This document shows, one piece after another, positions 41,838-50,066 of a stretch of 64,000 bases of DNA; the stretch's first letter is position 1; each line of letters starts with the position of its first letter. The notes under the pieces are model-generated. The model did not search any database, was not told where the DNA came from, and saw nothing but the letters and a program-made list of their open reading frames with translations. This stretch comes from JAWAFC01 sp038890815. GTDB lineage: Archaea; Micrarchaeota; Micrarchaeia; Burarchaeales; JACRGF01. The translations under genes and the position numbers were made by a program. The stretch spans positions 62,001 to 126,000 of the forward strand of contig JAWAFC010000001.1 of NCBI GenBank assembly GCA_038890815.1, in the 5' to 3' direction.

Positions 41838-42638
41838 ATGCACCATAGATACGGTACCGTGCTGTGGCGCGGCAGGCCGTGCGCGTGCGTTTTTGGAGAA
41901 GACAGCATCAAGCTGCTCGGAGAGGGCTCGCTCAAGCAGTTCATTCAAGAAAACGCGCTGGAGAGGGCATTCCCCACGGCCGAGGTGGGATACAAGGAAG
42001 TCCGTTTTCTTCCCCCGATTCCCGACCCGCAGAAGATAATATGTGTGGGGTTGAACTATGTGGACCATGCCGAAGAGCTGAAAAGGAAAAAACTGCTCAC
42101 GAGCCTGCCGGATGAACCGGTGATCTTCCTGAAGCCTCCCTCTTCTCTCACAGGACACGGGGGAAAAATCATTTGGCCGAAAGCCTCACGAAGGGTGGAT
42201 TACGAGGGGGAGCTCGCCGTGGTGATAGGAAAAAGATGCAAGGGGATAAAGGCGAGCAAGGCAAAGCAATGTGTGCTCGGATATGCATGCTTCAACGATG
42301 TGACCGCGCGTGACATCCAGAAAAAAGATGTACAGTGGACAAGGGCAAAAAGCTTTGATACCTTCTCGCCTTTTGGCCCGTGGATAGCCACGGGGATAGA
42401 TGCGAGCGATTTGCGCATTCAGACAATTCTCAACGGAAAGGTGGTGCAGGATTCGAGCACCGCAAACATGATTTTCTCTGTTCCGAAACTCATCGCATTC
42501 ATTTCGAGCATCATGACGCTCGAGCCGGGCGATATAATTGCAACCGGAACTCCCGCTGGAGTAGGGCCTCTGAAAAAGGGGGATATGGTTAAGGTGAAGG
42601 TGTGGGGAGTTGGCGAGCTCGAAAACCGAGTAGCGTAG
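41838..42638 (+). CDS. Fumarylacetoacetate hydrolase-family enzyme
   Basis: 266 residues. FAH fold: IICVGLNYVDHAEELK, FLKPPSSLTGHG, and metal-binding Glu/Asp in VDYEGELAVVIGKRCK. Further motifs are FNDVTARDIQ and IATGTPAGVGPLKKGD. Family members are Mg-dependent hydrolases, isomerases or oxaloacetate decarboxylases. Substrate not predictable; oxaloacetate tautomerase or 2-hydroxyhepta-2,4-dienedioate isomerase are options. Confidence 0.88.
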   Translation: MHHRYGTVLWRGRPCACVFGEDSIKLLGEGSLKQFIQENALERAFPTAEVGYKEVRFLPPIPDPQKIICVGLNYVDHAEELKRKKLLTSLPDEPVIFLKPPSSLTGHGGKIIWPKASRRVDYEGELAVVIGKRCKGIKASKAKQCVLGYACFNDVTARDIQKKDVQWTRAKSFDTFSPFGPWIATGIDASDLRIQTILNGKVVQDSSTANMIFSVPKLIAFISSIMTLEPGDIIATGTPAGVGPLKKGDMVKVKVWGVGELENRVA

Positions 42639-42647
42639 TTTAAAAAC

Positions 42648-42656
42648 CATTAAAAG
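42648..42656 (+). promoter_or_regulatory. TATA box for the aminotransferase
   Basis: CATTAAAAG is centred about 28 nt before the GTG at 42681, which indicates a leaderless transcript. Confidence 0.4.
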
Positions 42657-42680
42657 CCTGTCCCTGCAAAATTCACCTTC

Positions 42681-43844
42681 GTGGTTTCTGAAAGAGTTAG
42701 CAGAATGGAGAACCCGATCCGCGATGTCGTGGTGAGAGCAGAACAGCTCGAGAGACAGGGAAAGAGAATATACTATTTGAACATTGGGGATCCTGCCAAG
42801 TTTGACTTCCAACCACCGAACTTCGTTCTGGAGGCGGCTTGTGCAGCGCTCAAGACCCCGGGTCATTCCTGCTATTCAGCTTCGGAAGGAATATACGAGC
42901 TCAGGGAAGCTATCGGAAAGGAAGATGGCGTACCGCCCGAACATGTGATCATCACCAATGGGGTGAGCGAGGGAATAAACTATTCCTTTGCATGTTTGAT
43001 CGACCCTGGCGAGAACGTCCTGATGCCCTCGCCCACCTATGCGCCCTATCTGACCATGAGTAGGTTCATGGGGGGAGTGGATAACTTCTACCACTGCGGG
43101 AAAGATTGGGTTCCTGACATCGATGAGGCGAGAAAGAAGATCAATGAAAAAACGAGGGCCATTTTGCTGGTGAATCCGAACAATCCAACAGGAACGATCT
43201 ATCCGAGAAAAGTGGTGAAGCAGCTCGTTGATCTGGCGGGCGAACACAATCTTCCTGTGATTTCCGACGAAATTTACAGAGGAATGGAGTTTGAGGGGAA
43301 AGCAACAATGCCATGGGAGGTATCAGACGATGTGCCGGTCATCTCGCTCAATGGCTGGTCAAAAAGATACGCCTGCACCGGCTTCCGCATGGGCTACATC
43401 GCTTTTCACAACAATGCAGAAGATTTGAAAAATGGGGTACTCGGGCTATGCAGGATGAGGCTATCGGCGAATCACCCATTCCAGTGGGCTATGCTTGAGA
43501 TTTACAGGCAGCGCGCGCTGGCGCGGAGCTACAGGAAGAAGATGATGGCGAAGCTAAAGAGAAGAAGGGATTTTGCTTTTAAAAGAGTGAACGAAATACC
43601 TGGCCTCTCGCTGGTGAAGCCGGTGGCGGCATTCTATGCTTTCCCCAAAATTGAGGATGGGAGGTGGAAATCGGATAAGGAATTCGTCTATAAATTGCTT
43701 GAGGAAACTGGTGTGCTCACGGTATTCGGTAGCGGATTCTCATCCTTGCTGGAGCATCTGCACTTTAGGTTTGTCTTCCTCCCTCCTTTAGAGGAGCTTG
43801 AAGCTGCCTTTGACAGACTTGAGGAATTCATGAGAAAAAGCTGA
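42681..43844 (+). CDS. PLP-dependent aminotransferase, class I/II
   Basis: 387 residues from GTG. Fold type I: NIGDPAKFDFQPP, substrate loop CYSASEGIYELREAI, VNPNNPTGTIYP, SDEIYRGMEF, and PLP lysine in NGWSKRYACTGFRMGY. Closest in pattern to alanine/valine-pyruvate aminotransferases (AlaA type). Given nearby ilvBNC, a role in branched-chain or alanine transamination is plausible. It is convergent with the ncRNA candidate. Confidence 0.92.
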   Translation: MVSERVSRMENPIRDVVVRAEQLERQGKRIYYLNIGDPAKFDFQPPNFVLEAACAALKTPGHSCYSASEGIYELREAIGKEDGVPPEHVIITNGVSEGINYSFACLIDPGENVLMPSPTYAPYLTMSRFMGGVDNFYHCGKDWVPDIDEARKKINEKTRAILLVNPNNPTGTIYPRKVVKQLVDLAGEHNLPVISDEIYRGMEFEGKATMPWEVSDDVPVISLNGWSKRYACTGFRMGYIAFHNNAEDLKNGVLGLCRMRLSANHPFQWAMLEIYRQRALARSYRKKMMAKLKRRRDFAFKRVNEIPGLSLVKPVAAFYAFPKIEDGRWKSDKEFVYKLLEETGVLTVFGSGFSSLLEHLHFRFVFLPPLEELEAAFDRLEEFMRKS

Positions 43845-43847
43845 AAG

Positions 43848-43979
43848 GCAGGGCTTTGTCCACCGTGCTCCAGTCAGACGCAGCAGCGCGCACTCTGTCC
43901 GCGTCCACTCCTACACGCCTACGCTCCTATTGTTTTCGTTAGCGTGCTCAAGCACGGCTTCGGATTGTGGAAGCCCTGC
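43848..43979 (-). ncRNA. Structured ncRNA candidate with its own promoter
   Basis: On the minus strand, 132 nt are closed by a 9-bp terminal stem (GCAGGGCTT / AAGCCCTGC). Inside, CCGTGCT pairs with AGCACGG. Further hairpins are CGTGCTTGAGCACG and GACGC/GCGTC. A TATA element at 43999-44010 is centred 26 nt before the first base of the stem. It does not match tRNA, 5S rRNA, SRP RNA or RNase P conserved motifs as far as I can see. No convincing ORF. Confidence 0.5.
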
Positions 43980-43998
43980 AGCAAGCTAGGAGGAGAAG

Positions 43999-44010
43999 GT
44001 TATATATAAA
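43999..44010 (-). promoter_or_regulatory. TATA box for the ncRNA candidate
   Basis: TTTATATATAA on the minus strand predicts transcription start at about 43979, exactly the first base of the terminal stem of the candidate RNA. Confidence 0.5.
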
Positions 44011-44021
44011 TGTTTCGATGC

Positions 44022-44318
44022 CTAGCCGAACAGGCTGGCAAGGCCTGCTGCAGCCTCCTCCTCGCTTTTCTTTTCCTCTTTCTTCGCTTCCTCCTTTTTG
44101 GGCGTCTGAGCCGGTGCTGGAGCTGGCGCGGCCGCAACGGGAAAGGCTGCCTGTTTTATGGCCTCATCTATGTTTATTCCCTGGAGGGAGGCGACAAGCG
44201 CCTTCGCCTTTGCGACATCCGGCTCCACTCCGGCAGCCTGCAGAACCTGCAGAAGGCTCTGCTCGGTTATTTCCTTTTTCGCTGCATGGAGCAGCAGCGC
44301 TGCGTGGATGTATTCCAT
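44022..44318 (-). CDS. rpl12: 50S ribosomal protein L12 (P1)
   Basis: 98 residues from the ATG at 44318. Archaeal/eukaryotic stalk protein: MEYIHAALLLHAAKKEI at the N-terminal dimerisation domain, an Ala/Pro hinge (AAAPAPAPAQTP), an acidic-basic Lys/Glu run, and the C-terminal GLASLFG which binds translation factors (family consensus GLGALFG). Follows L10 by 19 nt. Confidence 0.97.
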   Translation of the reverse strand: MEYIHAALLLHAAKKEITEQSLLQVLQAAGVEPDVAKAKALVASLQGINIDEAIKQAAFPVAAAPAPAPAQTPKKEEAKKEEKKSEEEAAAGLASLFG

Positions 44319-44337
44319 AGTTTCGACCTCCTGAACT

Positions 44338-45198
44338 TTATTGGCTCGCCTGGGCAGCAAGCTTGCTCTCAAGGGAGCTAGCTTCGGCAATGCCTTGGGC
44401 GAGCAGGAATGGGATGATATCTTGCTCAAAAATTTTCGCCTTAATACCCACAGCACGCGACTCGCACACGGCCTTTGCGATGAGAGCCCTGATGTTCTCC
44501 TTTGTGGGATAACAGATTTTCATCGATAAATTGAACGCGGCTGAGTAAGCTGCGGACAGGTCGGCAAAGAACTTCTTCTCGTCAATGTCGAGCACGGACT
44601 CGCGATAGAGGATGCCTTCCCAGATTGCGGGAATCTTGAGTCCTACCTCGAATGGTTCAATGCCGAGCTTCTGCAATGCCTTGGCCACGACAGGGGAAAT
44701 CTTTGAGCCTGCCTTTGCCACAACGCTGTCCTTGCCTATGACGACTTTGCCTCCGACAATGCGCGCATCGATGCCAGCCGCCTTGAGCTCTGAGAGCACC
44801 GGACCTGGAGGGAGGGTGGTCTCGCCCGCCGGAACCACAATATCGAATGGGGCCAGCTGGTTAGGTTTGGCGGCTGCCTTTCCTTTGTTTTTCTTCACAA
44901 AACTGTAGAGCGCGAACGGGTCCATTTCGGTGAGGAAAAGTGCGGTTGGCCCATTCATTTCCTGGCAAAGCTCAACCGCCTTTCCGGCAGAATGAAGCGC
45001 GCGTTTGATTAGGCTATTTTTGGCCACTATGAACTTCACTTTGCCACGTAGCTTTCTCCGCACCGACTGAAATTGGCGATCTGGAACTCCGCGCAGAGCC
45101 ACTATGCCTATGCATTTGGCTTTCTTTATTTCCTCGGTTAGGAGAGCGACCGTACTTTCCTTTGCCTTCCTTTTTTCTCCTTTTTTTGGCTTTTTCAT
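44338..45198 (-). CDS. rpl10: 50S ribosomal protein L10 (P0)
   Basis: 286 residues. Stalk base protein binding 23S rRNA and anchoring L12 dimers. N-terminal IVALRGVPDRQFQSVRRKLRG, KNSLIKRAL and MNGPTALFLTE are typical. The C-terminal region (about 220-286) provides L12-binding helices but lacks the usual archaeal Lys/Glu-rich tail that ends in GLGxLF, so it is somewhat short. It sits 9 nt after L1. Confidence 0.96.
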   Translation of the reverse strand: MKKPKKGEKRKAKESTVALLTEEIKKAKCIGIVALRGVPDRQFQSVRRKLRGKVKFIVAKNSLIKRALHSAGKAVELCQEMNGPTALFLTEMDPFALYSFVKKNKGKAAAKPNQLAPFDIVVPAGETTLPPGPVLSELKAAGIDARIVGGKVVIGKDSVVAKAGSKISPVVAKALQKLGIEPFEVGLKIPAIWEGILYRESVLDIDEKKFFADLSAAYSAAFNLSMKICYPTKENIRALIAKAVCESRAVGIKAKIFEQDIIPFLLAQGIAEASSLESKLAAQASQ

Positions 45199-45207
45199 CT
45201 GCGCACC

Positions 45208-45849
45208 TCACGATATTCTGGCTGGCTTTCCCATTGTAAGCTTGACAAACGCGCTTGCGATGTTTTCTCCTCCGAGCTTGGTCTTTACCGCCTCGATGAC
45301 GGCCTCAATGTTCTCGGCGAGTTGCTCTGCGGGCATGTTTTCGTTCCCGACAAGACACTGCACTGTGGGGAGGTTTTTGCCCTTTGTCCTCACCTTTACT
45401 GTTCGCCTGGCTTTCTCCATGAGTTCGCTGAGCTTGTCTCCGATGATTGGCTTGGGCAACTTGTCTTTTGGCCCCATAGCCTGGCCAAGCGACTTTCCGA
45501 TCTGCATCATCAACTGCGGGGCTGCGAGGAACTCGTACTCCCGCATGAGCTGCTTGAGCTTAGGTCTGTCGGTTGCAAGCTTCTGAATGTCCGCGCCTTC
45601 CAGCACGAGGTCGGCTCCGCTCTTTTTTGCATCGAGCGCGAGTTGGCCGTCCGCGAAAACAGCTATTTTTGGAACCTTGCCCTTGCCATTGGGGAGTACG
45701 ACTTCTAGGTTGAGGCGCTTTTCTGGCTTGCTGAAATCCACTCCTTTGAAGTTGAGGATGAGCTCAACGCTCTGTGTGAATTTGCGCTTGCCCTTGTCCG
45801 CGAGGGCTTCGCCGAGTGCACGGATGATTTGCTCTCTTGAGATTGCCAT
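45208..45849 (-). CDS. rpl1: 50S ribosomal protein L1
   Basis: 213 residues. L1 stalk protein: KFTQSVELILNFKGVDFSKP, LPNGKGK, GADLVLEGADIQKL and GKPARIS at the C-terminus. First gene of an L1-L10-L12 operon. L1 in archaea can repress its own mRNA, and a short G/C-rich leader containing a hairpin is present upstream. The Shine-Dalgarno GGAGGGGGA is strong. Confidence 0.97.
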   Translation of the reverse strand: MAISREQIIRALGEALADKGKRKFTQSVELILNFKGVDFSKPEKRLNLEVVLPNGKGKVPKIAVFADGQLALDAKKSGADLVLEGADIQKLATDRPKLKQLMREYEFLAAPQLMMQIGKSLGQAMGPKDKLPKPIIGDKLSELMEKARRTVKVRTKGKNLPTVQCLVGNENMPAEQLAENIEAVIEAVKTKLGGENIASAFVKLTMGKPARIS

Positions 45850-45902
45850 GCTCTCCCCCTCCCAAGCCCGTGGGCGGGTTTGGTGCTTGCGGGAGAAACA
45901 GC
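45850..45902 (-). promoter_or_regulatory. Leader of the L1 operon, candidate L1-binding hairpin
   Basis: The TATA element at 45922-45933 predicts transcription start near 45902, so this operon has a leader of about 53 nt, in contrast to the many leaderless genes around. Within it, 45864-45888 folds as AAG / CTT outside CCCG / CGGG with an asymmetric ACCAAA-containing loop. This resembles L1-binding sites in design; autoregulation is inferred. Confidence 0.35.
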
Positions 45903-45927
45903 AAGGTTGTTGTAGCGATAAATTAAT

Positions 45928-46137
45928 TTAAATCTTTCCGCTTATCTCGCGAAGGATCTCTTGGTAGGTAGATTCTGCCGTCCTGCCTACCCCAAACTCT
46001 GTTTTCCTGAACCGCCCCAGGTATTTCACGCGCAACAGCTCGCGCTCGTACTCCCGATCAATTTTTTCTAAGTCTCTTGCGAGGATTTTGGCGCGCGTTT
46101 CGGTCAGCCTCTCCTTCAGGAAAGATACTCCGACCAT
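45928..46137 (-). CDS. Small charged helical protein
   Basis: 69 residues, highly charged (RAKILARDLEKIDREYERELLRVKYLGRF) and probably helical. No family recognised. It sits between the PQQ propeller gene and the L1 operon on the same strand, its stop overlapping the L1 TATA region. Coding status rests on start/stop context only. Confidence 0.4.
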   Translation of the reverse strand: MVGVSFLKERLTETRAKILARDLEKIDREYERELLRVKYLGRFRKTEFGVGRTAESTYQEILREISGKI

Positions 46138-46173
46138 CAGACCACCATTGAGAATTGAGCGCGTTATTCTTTC

Positions 46174-47796
46174 CTACCTCCGCCTGAAGATATAAGCCGC
46201 GACCAGCAGGGCGAGCGCTACGCTCCCGCCAATGTAGAGCCAGCCGAGGTCGCGCGAGGCTGTGATGGTGAAGGTTTCGCTTGCATAGCCCGTGCGCGTG
46301 ACCGTGACTTTCAGCTGGCCCTCATATGGTGCGGTGAATTCTTTGCTGCCGTTGATGCCCGTGAAGGTTAGGTCGTTGATAGTTATTGTAACTTGGTCGA
46401 GCGGCTTCCCTCTCTCATCTCTGATCGTGATCGCGAAGGGCTGCCCGAGCTTCACCTCTGGCGGGTAGGTGACCACCATCCGCGGAGGGGTGTTGCTGCG
46501 CGAGAGGAGAAGCCTGGTGTATGGGGGAGGCTCTTCCGCGCGGGCGATGTCGATCGCGCGGCAGTAGACAGTGAAGTTTCCGAGCGGGAGCGCTGAGGCG
46601 TAAAGAGGAAAGCTCCACTCCGATGTGCCACGGGCGGTCTGCCACGCGCCCGTCTCACCCACACGTACTTGCACGGCGAGCACGCCCGAGTCGGACAGCG
46701 ACATGCCGGTGATGTTGATCACGGGCTCGAACACAACCGTGCCGCTGTCAGGCGAGGTGAACGAGCATGATAGGGAGGAAAGGCCGTAAACCTTTCCATC
46801 GTAGGAACCGACATAAACGTAGTTGCCGTGCACGACGGGCGCGCTCTGCACCCAGTCGCCAATCTCAAAAGACCACCGCAGCGAGCCGTTTTTGGCGCTG
46901 AGCGCATATACGCGACCATCGTTAGAGCCGAAATAGACCGTTTCGCCCGTTCCGCTCACGCTTCCCTGAACGGCCTCGCCGGTATCGAACTTCCATAGGA
47001 GCTTGCCGGAAAGAGGCTCAAGCGCGTAGAGGCTACCATCGTTTGAGCCCACATAAAGAATGCCATCTATGATGCGAGGGGAGGAGAGCACCCAGCCGCC
47101 TGTCTGGAAAACCCAGACATTCGCGCCCGTCTCGGCATTAACCGCGTAGACATTGCCATTTGGCGCGCCGAAGAAAATGAGGTCGCCAAATCCGAATGGA
47201 GAGGAACGCCATAGCGCTACCGGCACACCAAAAGTCCACAACTTCTCCCCCGTCGTGGCATTCAGCGCGTATAGGAATCTGTCGCCCGAGGCCACGAACA
47301 GCTTTCCGCCCAGCACTGCCAGGCGGCTTTCGATTGGGCCCGCCGTGGCATAGCTCCATATCAGCTGCCCCCTATCCGCGCTCACAGCGTACACCGTGCC
47401 GTTCGCATCGCCGAAGTAGATATTGCCGAAGCCCACAGAGGGCGAGGAGAGTATGGGCGCTTTGGCAGAAAACTTCCATGCAACCTGGCCCGATGCCGGG
47501 TCGAGCGCATAGAGGTTTTTGTCCGCCGAACCGAACACCACAAGGCCGTTGATGAAGATTGGGTCGCCGAGGATTGGGCCGCCCGTTTCAAACTTCCACT
47601 TCTCAAAGCCTCTGATGGGGTCGAGCGCATACATGAAGCCATCGCTGGAGCCGACAAAGAGCGTTTCTGCCTCAAGCAGCGGAGTGCCCGCCACATAGCC
47701 CCTTGTGGCATAGCTCCATTTTATTCCGGCAGAAAAGACAGTCGCTGGGAAAAGCGCGAGCAACACAAGAATTTCCAACATGCGCGCCATGCTCAT
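46174..47796 (-). CDS. Secreted PQQ-like beta-propeller protein with C-terminal TM anchor
   Basis: About 540 residues from the ATG at 47796, 4 nt after the L11 stop. The N-terminal signal sequence MLEILVLLALFPATVFSAG is followed by about seven PQQ/quinoprotein-type repeats (WSYATxG..., VGSSDGFMYALDP, FGSADKNLYALDP, FGDANGTVYAVSADRG), forming a propeller like BamB. Two Ig/fibronectin-like regions follow (about 365-515), then a TM LYIGGSVALALLVAAYIF with RRR at the end. Predicted cell-surface scaffold. It interrupts the usual L11-L1 order. Confidence 0.85.
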   Translation of the reverse strand: MSMARMLEILVLLALFPATVFSAGIKWSYATRGYVAGTPLLEAETLFVGSSDGFMYALDPIRGFEKWKFETGGPILGDPIFINGLVVFGSADKNLYALDPASGQVAWKFSAKAPILSSPSVGFGNIYFGDANGTVYAVSADRGQLIWSYATAGPIESRLAVLGGKLFVASGDRFLYALNATTGEKLWTFGVPVALWRSSPFGFGDLIFFGAPNGNVYAVNAETGANVWVFQTGGWVLSSPRIIDGILYVGSNDGSLYALEPLSGKLLWKFDTGEAVQGSVSGTGETVYFGSNDGRVYALSAKNGSLRWSFEIGDWVQSAPVVHGNYVYVGSYDGKVYGLSSLSCSFTSPDSGTVVFEPVINITGMSLSDSGVLAVQVRVGETGAWQTARGTSEWSFPLYASALPLGNFTVYCRAIDIARAEEPPPYTRLLLSRSNTPPRMVVTYPPEVKLGQPFAITIRDERGKPLDQVTITINDLTFTGINGSKEFTAPYEGQLKVTVTRTGYASETFTITASRDLGWLYIGGSVALALLVAAYIFRRR

Positions 47797-47800
47797 CGCT

Positions 47801-48268
47801 TCAGGATAGCTTGTGCTTTCCCTCATCGATTTCCCTGATCACTTCTCTGGCATCCTTGCCCTCGCAGCTCACGCCCATGCTGAGGCAGGTGCCCAAAACC
47901 TCCTTCACTGCGCGCGTGATGTCCTTCGACAGGCTTGAAGAACTTTTTATTTTGGCGATTTTCACCACTTGTGCAAGCGTGAGATTGCCGATTTTTTCTC
48001 CCTTGGTCTTGGCGCCCTTTTCTACCCCTAACTCTTTCTTGATGAGCGCGCTTGTGGGGGGCATGCCCACCTCTATTTCGAAAGATTTGGTCTCCTTATC
48101 CACAATGACTTTGACGGGGATGGATAGGCCGGCAAACTCTTTGGTCTTCTCATTGATGGCAGCTATGACAGCTGGGATGTTCACACCCAGCGGTCCGAGT
48201 GATGGCCCAAGGGGCGGGCCGGCGCTAGCTTTCCCTCCCTCAACAAGTGCCTGGATTGTGACTTTCAT
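47801..48268 (-). CDS. rpl11: 50S ribosomal protein L11
   Basis: 155 residues. EGGKASAGPPLGPSLGPLGVN is the hallmark N-terminal loop (GTPase centre, Pro-rich). The C-terminal rRNA-binding domain includes LAQVVKIAKIKSSSSL and GTCLSMGVSCEG. It is in an operon with Spt5, 9 nt before it. Co-transcribed with the propeller gene downstream. Confidence 0.97.
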   Translation of the reverse strand: MKVTIQALVEGGKASAGPPLGPSLGPLGVNIPAVIAAINEKTKEFAGLSIPVKVIVDKETKSFEIEVGMPPTSALIKKELGVEKGAKTKGEKIGNLTLAQVVKIAKIKSSSSLSKDITRAVKEVLGTCLSMGVSCEGKDAREVIREIDEGKHKLS

Positions 48269-48277
48269 GCCATCCCC

Positions 48278-48730
48278 TCACTCCTCGGCCTTCCTATAGA
48301 GCCTGATGGTGTTCATCTTTATCGTGACTGGAATCGGGACCGCTACCTCAGTCAGCTCCACGGTCACCTCTTCCTTGCTCTCATCAATCTTGATTATTTT
48401 TGCCTTCTCGCCCTTGAACGGGCCGGCCACCAGCTCCACCACATCACCTTTGTGGAAGGCGGGTGGCGCCTGCTTGGCTTCGATGAGCGCGTCTATCTCC
48501 TGCGTGCCCATGGTCTTGCGCAACACGCCCTTTATGTGGGGTATGCGCATGGCTGCCTGCCTAACTGCGATCTCGTCATCTGCCTCGAGCATGATGTATC
48601 CCCGAAGCTCGTCGATGACGGCCAGCGCGTATATGGGGATTTTTTCCTTCTGTATTTTGTTGTAGAGCACATCTGCGACGACCTTCTCTTGCCCGGCCGT
48701 CAGCCTATAGACAAACAACATCTTTCTCAC
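48278..48730 (-). CDS. spt5: Transcription elongation factor Spt5 (NusG)
   Basis: 150 residues: NGN domain (about 1-85: LFVYRLTAGQEKVVADVLYN, GYIMLEADDE, IPHIKGVLR) and KOW domain (about 92-140: KGDVVELVAGPFKGEKAKI). Archaeal Spt5 pairs with Spt4 to keep RNA polymerase processive and bridges it to the ribosome. It lies between SecE and L11, a conserved archaeal arrangement. Confidence 0.97.
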   Translation of the reverse strand: MRKMLFVYRLTAGQEKVVADVLYNKIQKEKIPIYALAVIDELRGYIMLEADDEIAVRQAAMRIPHIKGVLRKTMGTQEIDALIEAKQAPPAFHKGDVVELVAGPFKGEKAKIIKIDESKEEVTVELTEVAVPIPVTIKMNTIRLYRKAEE

Positions 48731-48731
48731 C

Positions 48732-48926
48732 TTATATGTAGCTGAATATGAGTGTTATGGCGAACCCAACGGCACCGATGAGCACCATGCCGAGGGCGGT
48801 TGTCTTGGCCATACTCCAGAACTCCCGCTCGGTAGGGCGGTAGCTCACGCGCAACACGCGCATTGAGCGCTGGTAGAACGATTCCAGCTCACCCACTATT
48901 TTTGGCATGAGTTCTGTGATGTTCAA
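48732..48926 (-). CDS. secE: Preprotein translocase subunit SecE (Sec61-gamma)
   Basis: 64 residues with one C-terminal TM (TTALGMVLIGAVGFAITLIFSYI) preceded by the conserved amphipathic stretch VSYRPTEREFWSMAK. It clamps SecY. Gene order ftsZ-secE-spt5-rpl11 is typical for archaea and supports the call. Confidence 0.93.
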   Translation of the reverse strand: MNITELMPKIVGELESFYQRSMRVLRVSYRPTEREFWSMAKTTALGMVLIGAVGFAITLIFSYI

Positions 48927-48935
48927 CGGAGCACC

Positions 48936-50015
48936 TCAGATGTTATCCAGATCAAGCTCAAGCCCAGCCCCGAAGCCCTCCTCTTCCTTCTCATATTGTG
49001 GGAGGGAGGCGCCCGCAATGACGGCGAGCACGCGCAGTGTGTTCCGCGGTAGGTCCTTCTCTATGCGCGCACCCCAGATGATGTGGGAGGAAGGATGAAT
49101 GCGCCGGCTCACTTCACTGACCATGAGCTCGGCCTCGCGCAATGTCATGTCCTCACCGCCCACGACATTTATGAGCGCGCGGTTGGCATTGCTGATGTCA
49201 ACATCGAGCAGCGGCGAGTGCAGCGCGGTCTCTATCGCCACAAGCGCGCGCTGCTCGGGCTTGGCATCCAGCGAGCTCTCGCCCATGCCGATGACTGCAC
49301 AGCCCGCGCCCTGCAGGATGGTCTTGAGGTCGGCGAAATCGAGATTCACGAGGCCCGCACGCGTGACGAGCTCGGCGATGCCCTTAACAGAAGCTGACAG
49401 CACCTCATCGCACACTTTAAAGGCCGTGTTCAGCGGAAGGTCCGGCACGACAGTCAGCAACTTGTCGTTGGGGATGACGATGGTCGTGTCGGCATGCTTG
49501 CGCAGCTTGGCAAGCCCCTCAAGCGCATTCATCCTTCTTGTGTGCCCCTCGCTTCTGAAGGGGAGCGTCACGACGGCCACGCACAGCGCGCCCGCGCTCT
49601 TGGCGACCTCGGCCACGACATGCGCGCCCCCCGTGCCAGTGCCACCTCCAAGCCCGCATGTCACGAATACCAGCGAGGCGCCCTCGAGGGCATTTCTTAT
49701 CTCCTCCACGCTTTCTTTAGCGGCCGCCTCACCGACTTGGGGATTGCTGCCCGCACCCAGCCCGCGCGTGAGGTTTTTTCCGAGCAGGATTTTCTTGTTG
49801 GCGCGCACTCTCAGAAGATGCTGCACGTCGGTGTTCATGGCTATGAGCGTAGCCCCATGCACGCCGAGCTCTGCCATGCGGTTCAGGGTGTTGCAGCCGG
49901 AGCCTCCTATGCCGGCCACCAAAATCTTTGGGCGGGAGGCCTCAAAGAACTTGAGCAGCTCGGCATCATCCGCGCTTGTGAGCACCTCTCTCGGCTCGGG
50001 TAGGTTATCAACCAC
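48936..50015 (-). CDS. ftsZ: Cell division GTPase FtsZ (secE-linked copy)
   Basis: 359 residues from GTG 50015, with GAGGTG 8 nt upstream; the open frame extends further upstream only antisense to the isomerase gene. Motifs: ILVAGIGGSGCNTLNRM, CGLGGGTGTGGAH, and T7 loop NLDFADLKTIL. It has a longer N-terminus than the tandem copies, and a C-terminal tail ending GLELDLDNI. Location next to secE-spt5 is that of euryarchaeal FtsZ1. It is clearly divergent from the two tandem FtsZ genes at 20.8-23 kb. Confidence 0.94.
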   Translation of the reverse strand: MVDNLPEPREVLTSADDAELLKFFEASRPKILVAGIGGSGCNTLNRMAELGVHGATLIAMNTDVQHLLRVRANKKILLGKNLTRGLGAGSNPQVGEAAAKESVEEIRNALEGASLVFVTCGLGGGTGTGGAHVVAEVAKSAGALCVAVVTLPFRSEGHTRRMNALEGLAKLRKHADTTIVIPNDKLLTVVPDLPLNTAFKVCDEVLSASVKGIAELVTRAGLVNLDFADLKTILQGAGCAVIGMGESSLDAKPEQRALVAIETALHSPLLDVDISNANRALINVVGGEDMTLREAELMVSEVSRRIHPSSHIIWGARIEKDLPRNTLRVLAVIAGASLPQYEKEEEGFGAGLELDLDNI

Positions 50016-50066
50016 GTCAAGACACCTCTGTTTATTTAGCAAAGAGAGCTTTAAAACGTTATAGCA

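Noticed and set aside
43848..43979. Structured region as a tRNA or 5S rRNA
   Set aside because: There is no TTCRA T-loop or anticodon arm and none of the conserved 5S loops; only the terminal stem recalls those RNAs.
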